Source: an uncultured Oscillospiraceae bacterium (GTDB lineage: Bacteria; Bacillota; Clostridia; Oscillospirales; Oscillospiraceae). Taken from it: a DNA stretch of 11,625 nt. The stretch lies in contig CAAFMK010000035.1 in the NCBI GenBank assembly GCA_900763995.1, positions 1 to 11,625 on the forward strand. Direction: 5' to 3'. The notes under the pieces are model-generated. The model was given only the letters and a program-made list of their open reading frames with translations, had not been told where the DNA came from and ran no database searches. Shown piece by piece: positions 7,381 through 11,625 of the stretch (positions are counted from its first letter, which is position 1; the number at the start of each line of letters is the position of its first letter). A program made the translations under genes and the position numbers.

Positions 7381-8032
7381 AGTGTCCCCCCGCCTTTCGA
7401 TACTGACAGCCCTCGTGGGCGGGACAGCCCAGACAGCTTCGATGTTGCGCTAAAACAGGTGCTTCAGACACCCCCAAAATGGCAGTGACAGACTTCCGTG
7501 GTGTCAGCAGGTGGCTGGCACTGGCACACAGTCCCACCCGCCGGGGGGCATCCAGCAGTTCCAGCAGCTCCCCCTGTACTGTCAGGGGAAGATCCCCGTA
7601 GCCGGGGCTGAAACGGTAGGGGAAGAAGCATCCGGGAAACCGGCCCTGTAACTCCCTCTCAATCTGGTCACACAGCTCCTCTGCTGCAGCGGAGGCACAG
7701 CAGTCCAAAATCAGCGCCCGCCCCATATCCAGCCGCTGGGCCCGGCGGAGCATGGCATCCACCTCCGCCCCTATGGTGGCACAAAATACAATGGCCCGGC
7801 TGCACCCTCTCAGGTGCTCTTTCAGTGCCTGTCCAGGCAGGTGCAGCCCCCCTTCCAGATGTACACCGTCGGCCTGAAGCTCCACTGACAGGGCACGCCA
7901 GGCCCATCGGGGGCGCAGGACGGCAAGCAGCTCTTTGGAACAGTTGGAAATCTGCTGTAACAACTCCTCCCCCGCCTGCTCCGGGGGACATCCCATGTAC
8001 CGCAGTACCTCACAGGTGTCCAGCTGGCCCAC
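7367..8032 (-). CDS. Stand-alone methionine synthase reactivation-domain protein
   Basis: A 221-residue protein matching the MetH activation domain, which binds S-adenosylmethionine and re-methylates cobalamin after accidental oxidation. The key motif R-x-SPGYGDLPL (140-150) is intact. TPRKSVTAILG (177-187) and the N-terminal EVLRYMGC (8-15) are typical. A free-standing version is known in other bacteria, e.g. Thermotoga maritima TM0269. It ends in a cysteine-rich tail (C200, C203, C209, C218) that resembles a metal or Fe-S site. The start is GTG 8032, only 5 nt after the asnA stop and with little ribosome binding site, so translation is probably coupled; an ATG at residue 13 is an alternative but would remove the conserved N-terminus. 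Its 3' end overlaps metH, its obvious partner. Confidence 0.88.
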   Translation of the reverse strand: MGQLDTCEVLRYMGCPPEQAGEELLQQISNCSKELLAVLRPRWAWRALSVELQADGVHLEGGLHLPGQALKEHLRGCSRAIVFCATIGAEVDAMLRRAQRLDMGRALILDCCASAAAEELCDQIERELQGRFPGCFFPYRFSPGYGDLPLTVQGELLELLDAPRRVGLCASASHLLTPRKSVTAILGVSEAPVLAQHRSCLGCPAHEGCQYRKAGGHCGIS

Positions 8033-8037
8033 CTCGC

Positions 8038-9051
8038 TTACAGCAGAGTGATCCCTGCCGCCTCACAGGCCTGAAGGTCGTCTGTATCCCACAAAGAGGA
8101 CTGCACCTCTCCAATGTGGGCCTTGCCCAGCAGGAGCATGGACAGCCGGGACTGACCAATGCCGCCCCCCATGGTGAGGGGCAGCTCCCCGTTGAGCAGC
8201 ATTTTGTGGAAGGGCAGCTCTCTGCGCTCCTCACAGCCGGACAGGGTCAGCTGGCGGGCCAGAATCTCCTCGTCCACCCGGATACCCATGGAGGACAGCT
8301 CCACTGAGCGCTTGCCCACGCTGTCCCACACCAGCAGGTCACCGTTCAGATCCCAGTCGTCATAGTCGGGGGCGCGGCCATCATGGGGCTTGCCAGAACT
8401 CAGTTTCTTGCCGATCCCCATGAGGAATGTGGTGGGGTGCAGCTCTACAAAGGCGTGCTCCCGCTCCTTGGGGGTCTTGTCGGGGTAGAGATCCTCCAGC
8501 TCCTGGGAGGTGACAAAGGTGACCTCGCTGGACAGCTCCGGCAGTACACACAGGTGGGGGAACACAGTGCGCAAAAAGCTTTGTGTGTCTGTCATAGCAC
8601 CCACAATGGCGCGCACAGTCTCTTTTAAATACTCCGGATTGCGATCCTCCCGGTCGATGATCTTCTCCCAGTCCCACTGATCCACATAGGCGGAGTGGAG
8701 GTTGTCCAGCTCCTCGTCCCGACGGATGGCGTTCATGTCGGTGTACAGGCCCTCACCCACATGGAACTGGTAGCGCTTCAGGGCCAGACGCTTCCACTTG
8801 GCCAGGGAGTGGACGATCACCGCATCCCCCTGTACGCCGTTGATGTCAAAGGATACAGGGCGCTCCACACCATTCAAATCATCATTGAGGCCGGAGGAAG
8901 AGGCCACAAATAACGGGGCGGATACCCGGTGCAGACGCAGGGCACCGGACAGCTTATCGGCAAACAGCCGCTTGAGCAGGTCAATGGCCTTTTGGGTCTC
9001 GTAGATGGACAACAGGGGGGTATATCCCTGGGGTAGTGTGATATCTTTCAT
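8038..9051 (-). CDS. asnA: Aspartate-ammonia ligase (asparagine synthetase A)
   Basis: A 337-residue cytoplasmic enzyme that makes asparagine from aspartate, ammonia and ATP (AMP-forming); E. coli AsnA has 330 residues. It is a class II tRNA-synthetase-like fold. Conserved stretches include VHSLAKWKR (80-88), GEGLYTDM (99-106), HSAYVDQWDWE (119-129), APDYDDW (227-233), ELSSMGIRVD (251-260) and GGGIGQSRL (295-303). I chose ATG 9051 because AAAGGAG lies 8 nt upstream; the in-frame ATG at 9072 lies before this site and would add seven residues. It is the first gene of an operon with the two methionine synthase genes, with 5 nt to the next start. A leader of about 85 nt with a long hairpin precedes it. 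No T-box was found. Confidence 0.96.
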   Translation of the reverse strand: MKDITLPQGYTPLLSIYETQKAIDLLKRLFADKLSGALRLHRVSAPLFVASSSGLNDDLNGVERPVSFDINGVQGDAVIVHSLAKWKRLALKRYQFHVGEGLYTDMNAIRRDEELDNLHSAYVDQWDWEKIIDREDRNPEYLKETVRAIVGAMTDTQSFLRTVFPHLCVLPELSSEVTFVTSQELEDLYPDKTPKEREHAFVELHPTTFLMGIGKKLSSGKPHDGRAPDYDDWDLNGDLLVWDSVGKRSVELSSMGIRVDEEILARQLTLSGCEERRELPFHKMLLNGELPLTMGGGIGQSRLSMLLLGKAHIGEVQSSLWDTDDLQACEAAGITLL

Positions 9052-9074
9052 TTCATATGCTCCTTTTTCCATTA

Positions 9075-9122
9075 CTGCACCTTACAAACTGCCATCAAAC
9101 ATGGTCATCTGTAAGGCAGCAG
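9075..9122 (-). other. Stem-loop in the asnA leader RNA
   Basis: In the minus-strand RNA CTGC and CCTTACA (9110-9122) pair with TGTAAGG and GCAG (9075-9086), about 12 bp with one bulge and one G-U pair. The stem encloses a smaller CCAT/ATGG hairpin. It ends about 11 nt before the asnA ribosome binding site and has no T-run, so it is not a terminator. A role in mRNA stability or translation is possible; it fits no riboswitch class I know. Confidence 0.45.
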
Positions 9123-9143
9123 GTATCAAATCCAATGAACACT

Positions 9144-9172
9144 ATTATACAAAATCCCTTTGGGAAACGCAA
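9144..9172 (-). promoter_or_regulatory. Promoter of the asnA-metH operon
   Basis: On the minus strand TTGCGT (9167-9172) is followed after 17 nt by a perfect TATAAT (9144-9149). The start would be near 9137. The -35 is only 3/6, so a regulator may be involved. It is divergent from the DIP1984 promoter about 60 nt away. Confidence 0.7.
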
Positions 9173-9232
9173 CTGCGCAGCGGGAATTTTCCACTTTGCA
9201 GATGGGATCTCCAGCTGCTTTCCTTTCATCCC

Positions 9233-9261
9233 TTGCCAAATTTCCGGGCTTTGGATATAAT
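9233..9261 (+). promoter_or_regulatory. Promoter of the DIP1984 gene
   Basis: TTGCCA (9233-9238), a 17-nt spacer and a perfect TATAAT (9256-9261). The start would be near 9268, giving a leader of about 60 nt. It may also drive the tRNA-like RNA downstream, because no terminator separates them. Confidence 0.8.
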
Positions 9262-9330
9262 ATCCTCTAAGCATATGGTTTTTATCACATCGAGGGGGCT
9301 GTACCGCCCCAGACAAAGGAGGAACTTGCC

Positions 9331-9780
9331 ATGAAGCTAGCCGAGGCTCTACAGGAGCGGGCCGATCTGAACCACCGTATCGATCAGCTCGAAAACCGCC
9401 TATATAACAACGCTCTGGTGCAGGAGGGGGAGCAGCCCGCCGAAAATCCCCAGCAGCTTCTGACCGAGTTGGAGCAGTGTATCGCACAGCTGGAGGAGCT
9501 GATGGGGCGCATCAATCTTACCAACAGCAAAACAGTGATCGACGGCCGCACCCTCACTGAGCGCATTGCCCAGCGGGACTGCCTGACCTTGAAGATCAAC
9601 GCCTATCGGGCATTCCTCCAGCAGGCCAGTCAGACTGCCCACCGGGCCTCCAGAACAGAAATCAAGGTTTTCAGTACCGTAGATGTGGCCCAGCTGCAAA
9701 AAACTGTGGATCAGATGGCCCGGGAGCTGCGGCTGCTGGACAATCAGATCCAGCAGACCAACTGGACAACTGAGCTATAA
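9331..9780 (+). CDS. DIP1984 family protein (septicolysin-like)
   Basis: A 149-residue, charged, almost wholly helical protein I recognise as the DIP1984 family, sometimes named septicolysin. Hallmarks are the N-terminal MKLAEALQERADL (1-13), VQEGEQPAE (31-39), INLTNSKTVIDGRTLTE (61-77) and the C-terminal DNQIQQTNWTTEL (137-149). Length matches the family. There is no signal peptide or membrane segment, so a secreted toxin role, as the old name suggests, is not supported here. It looks like a cytoplasmic coiled-coil protein. The start follows AAAGGAGG with an 8-nt gap. Its promoter is at 9233-9261. It ends immediately before a tRNA-like RNA region with no terminator between. The biochemical function is unknown; a link with the RNA is an inference from position. 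Confidence 0.9.
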   Translation: MKLAEALQERADLNHRIDQLENRLYNNALVQEGEQPAENPQQLLTELEQCIAQLEELMGRINLTNSKTVIDGRTLTERIAQRDCLTLKINAYRAFLQQASQTAHRASRTEIKVFSTVDVAQLQKTVDQMARELRLLDNQIQQTNWTTEL

Positions 9781-9800
9781 CATGATCGTTGGTAGTTTTC

Positions 9801-9901
9801 GGGGCGAGTGTGATCTCTGTGGCTGAGAATGAGTCCACTCTTAGTGGTATGCGCCGCCGGGCAGGCGTGGGGTTCGAATCCCCACCTTATTGTTATGCCC
9901 C
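9801..9901 (+). ncRNA. Candidate tRNA-like RNA with a canonical T-arm
   Basis: The gap between the DIP1984 gene and exonuclease III holds a textbook T-arm: GTGGGG (9867-9872), loop TTCGAAT (9873-9879), CCCCAC (9880-9885). Upstream are a D-arm-like hairpin TCTC-TGTGGCT-GAGA (9814-9828, loop with GG), a CCACT/AGTGG hairpin (9835-9847; opened by two pairs it gives a 7-nt loop CTCTTAG with U33 and A37) and a CGCC/GGCG hairpin (9852-9867) placed like a long variable arm. GGGGC (9801-9805) and GCCCC (9897-9901) can close the whole. There is no 7-bp acceptor stem next to the T-arm and no proper 3' CCA end, so it is not a normal tRNA. Bacterial Y RNAs (YrlA type) carry such tRNA mimics, but no Ro60 gene is visible. 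A decayed tRNA is the main alternative. The RNA ends are uncertain. Confidence 0.55.
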
Positions 9902-10008
9902 AACCGTGTATCTCTGCACAACTACACCAAATATATCACGCACAACCAAACACTAACCGAAAATGAGGGCGGGTACGGGGAATTTACTGATTATATTAGG
10001 AGCTATTT

Positions 10009-10767
10009 ATGAAATTTATATCCTGGAATGTCAATGGCCTGCGGGCCTGTATGAAAAAAGGGTTTTTGGAGTTCTATGAGCAGCAGGCACCTGACTTCAT
10101 CTGTCTACAGGAGACCAAGATGGAGCAGGGGCAGGCCGCTGTCCCCCTGGGGGACGGTTTGCTGGAGTATTGGAACTCTGCGGAGAAAAAGGGCTACTCC
10201 GGCACGGCCATCTTTACCCCCCACACCCCCATAAGTGTGGCCTATGGGATGGACAAGGAGCCCCATGACCACGAGGGGCGGCTCATTACTCTGGAGTATG
10301 AGGGGTTCTATCTGGTCTGCTGCTACACCCCCAATTCTCAAGACGGCTTAAAGAGGCTGGACTACCGCATGGAGTGGGAGGAGGATCTGCGGAACTATCT
10401 CATGTCTCTAGATCAGGTCAAGCCCGTCATCTACTGCGGGGATCTGAATGTGGCCCATGAGGAGATCGACCTGAAAAACCCAAAATCCAACCGGAATAAC
10501 GCCGGCTTCTCCGATCAGGAGCGGGAGAAGATGACCCAGCTGCTCTCCTCCGGCTTTACCGACTCTTTCCGCCACCTCTACCCCGATTTGGAGGGGGCCT
10601 ACTCCTGGTGGTCTTACCGCTTCAACGCCCGTAAAAATAACGCCGGGTGGCGCATCGACTACTTTATTGTCTCCAACCGTCTGGCAGATAAAATTACCAA
10701 AGCCGAGATCCTCAACCAGGTGGAGGGCAGCGACCACTGCCCCATCCTTCTGGAGCTGGAGCCCTGA
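10009..10767 (+). CDS. xth: Exodeoxyribonuclease III / AP endonuclease
   Basis: A 252-residue DNA repair enzyme of the ExoIII/ExoA family that cuts 5' of abasic sites and degrades DNA 3' to 5' in base excision repair. All catalytic landmarks are present: SWNVNG (N7), LQETK (E35), CCYTPNS (Y106), GDLNVAH (D145, N147), the WRIDY aspartate (D217) and GSDHCPI (D242, H243). The length is normal for the family. The start ATG is preceded by AGGAG (9998-10002) at 6 nt. A TATATT (9992-9997) could be a -10 box, but no good -35 is seen, so it may partly be read from the DIP1984 promoter. No strong terminator follows. In Bacillus the homologue is called exoA. Confidence 0.96.
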   Translation: MKFISWNVNGLRACMKKGFLEFYEQQAPDFICLQETKMEQGQAAVPLGDGLLEYWNSAEKKGYSGTAIFTPHTPISVAYGMDKEPHDHEGRLITLEYEGFYLVCCYTPNSQDGLKRLDYRMEWEEDLRNYLMSLDQVKPVIYCGDLNVAHEEIDLKNPKSNRNNAGFSDQEREKMTQLLSSGFTDSFRHLYPDLEGAYSWWSYRFNARKNNAGWRIDYFIVSNRLADKITKAEILNQVEGSDHCPILLELEP

Positions 10768-10887
10768 GATGACTGCCCCTCTCCACAGCCTAAAACATTC
10801 ATAAAATTTTAACGGAAATTTTGTCGTTTTTTCCGCCTTTCTGTGGTAGACTAAGCCTGTTTTAAATTGATTCACAGGGGGGCACTT

Positions 10888-11586
10888 ATGACAAAATCAC
10901 AGGGGAGGCTGGCCCTGCTTATCACCATCCCTCTATGCTTGTGGGTGGGCTGGCTTTTGTACCACACCGGATTTTTTTCAGCCATCACATCCATCCATGG
11001 GCTGCGGGCCTATATTGAACAGTTTCAGCCCTACTCCCACCTTTGTTTTTTCCTCCTTCAGCTGCTGTCAGTGGTGCTGGCCCCCATCCCCAGCAACATT
11101 ACCGCCGCCGCTGGCGGCCTGCTCTTTGGAACCTGGATGGCCTTTCTGCTCACCTTTGCTGCGGTAACCATTGGATCTATCCTGGTATTTTCTCTGGCCC
11201 GGCTGTGGGGACGGAACTTTGCCGACCGACTGGTGAGTCAAAAGCTGTCAGAAAAATATCGGGGCATTTTGGAGACAAAGGCCCCTGTCTTTTTAAGTCT
11301 GGCCTTTTTGTTCCCCTTTTTCCCAGATGACATCCTGTGTATCCTTGCGGGAATGACCTCCCTCTCCCTGCGCCGCTTTGTGGTCATCCTACTGCTCACC
11401 CGCCCCTGGGGGCTGCTCTTTGCCAGCGCCCTTGGCGGCTCCTCCTTGGGGCTGCCGGGCTGGGCCATGATCCCTTTGGGTCTGATTGGCTTTGTGCTCT
11501 TTCTGCTGGGGATGAAGTACGGCGATCATATTGAGGCCGCTCTTTTGTCTCGGCTCAAAAGACATAAGCGAAATAAGCATATGTAA
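10888..11586 (+). CDS. TVP38/TMEM64 (DedA-related) membrane protein
   Basis: A 232-residue inner-membrane protein of the TVP38/TMEM64 family, related to DedA. Helices are likely near 8-27, 50-68, 72-105, 135-160, 166-185 and 190-213. Family marks are PIPSNITAAAGGLLFG (about 68-83), the later glycine-rich and arginine part (GSILVFSLARLWGR, 93-106) and FPFFPDDILCILAGMTSLSL (143-162). Relatives in other organisms act as lipid scramblases or carriers of undecaprenyl phosphate; which applies here cannot be said. The tail is strongly basic (RLKRHKRNKHM), fitting a cytoplasmic C-terminus. ATG 10888 was chosen because GGGGGG (10877-10882) lies just upstream; a TTG at 10867 is a weaker option. No clear promoter was found in the 120 nt before it. 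The gene is complete, ending 9 nt before the adapter sequence. Confidence 0.88.
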   Translation: MTKSQGRLALLITIPLCLWVGWLLYHTGFFSAITSIHGLRAYIEQFQPYSHLCFFLLQLLSVVLAPIPSNITAAAGGLLFGTWMAFLLTFAAVTIGSILVFSLARLWGRNFADRLVSQKLSEKYRGILETKAPVFLSLAFLFPFFPDDILCILAGMTSLSLRRFVVILLLTRPWGLLFASALGGSSLGLPGWAMIPLGLIGFVLFLLGMKYGDHIEAALLSRLKRHKRNKHM

Positions 11587-11595
11587 TGTGTTTTC

Positions 11596-11625
11596 AGATC
11601 GGAAGAGCACACGTCTGAACTCCAG
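11596..11625 (+). other. Illumina TruSeq adapter (untrimmed sequencing artefact)
   Basis: From AGATCGGAAGAGC at 11596 to the end, all 30 bases agree with the standard TruSeq read-2 adapter as I know it. This is library sequence and not genome. Biological sequence stops at or just before 11595. Confidence 0.97.

Noticed and set aside
9052..9140. T-box leader expected upstream of asnA
   Set aside because: No AGGGTGGNACCGCG-like sequence and no terminator/antiterminator pair; the leader is too short.
9814..9830. GGCTGAGA, reminiscent of the TPP riboswitch (THI box)
   Set aside because: The other conserved TPP elements are absent, and the motif fits a D-arm-like hairpin in the tRNA-like region.
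9804..9892. An ordinary tRNA, possibly Lys(CTT)
   Set aside because: No 7-bp acceptor stem pairs with the bases after the T-arm, the anticodon stem has only 3 bp when the loop is 7 nt, and spacing between D-arm and anticodon arm is too long.

Overview
The window looks like chromosomal DNA of a Gram-positive anaerobe of the class Clostridia, probably Oscillospiraceae or a relative. The evidence is moderately GC-rich coding sequence, strong purine-rich ribosome binding sites, a YtrA-type GntR/ABC operon, a methionine synthase whose reactivation domain is a separate gene, a PRK06851-type P-loop protein and a DIP1984-family protein. The species cannot be named from this. The last 30 bases match the Illumina TruSeq read-2 adapter, so the right edge is a contig end with untrimmed adapter and not genome.

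Left part (1-2625, minus strand): a four-gene operon read leftward from a strong promoter at 2597-2625. It encodes a GntR/YtrA repressor, an ABC ATPase and two six-helix-type permease subunits, the second cut off by the window edge. A perfect 12-bp inverted repeat overlaps the promoter and is a good candidate for the repressor's own operator. Divergent from it, on the plus strand, is a PRK06851-family ATPase with one intact and one degenerate P-loop half.

Middle (3827-9172, minus strand): a compact double-hairpin terminator region separates the plus-strand ATPase from a membrane-anchored GH25 muramidase, which has its own promoter. Upstream of that is a three-gene operon, asnA - metH reactivation protein - short metH. 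It runs from a promoter at 9144-9172 to a strong hairpin at 4924-4959. The last two genes overlap by 14 nt and together make up one functional B12-dependent methionine synthase. AsnA makes asparagine from aspartate and ammonia.

Right part (9233-11595, plus strand): a promoter at 9233-9261 drives a DIP1984-family coiled-coil protein. Directly behind it, with no terminator visible, lies a gene-free stretch with a textbook tRNA T-arm and other tRNA-like hairpins but no acceptor stem. This candidate tRNA-mimicking RNA is the most unusual item in the window. Exonuclease III (AP endonuclease) and a TVP38/TMEM64 membrane protein follow. No mobile element, CRISPR array or rRNA was seen.
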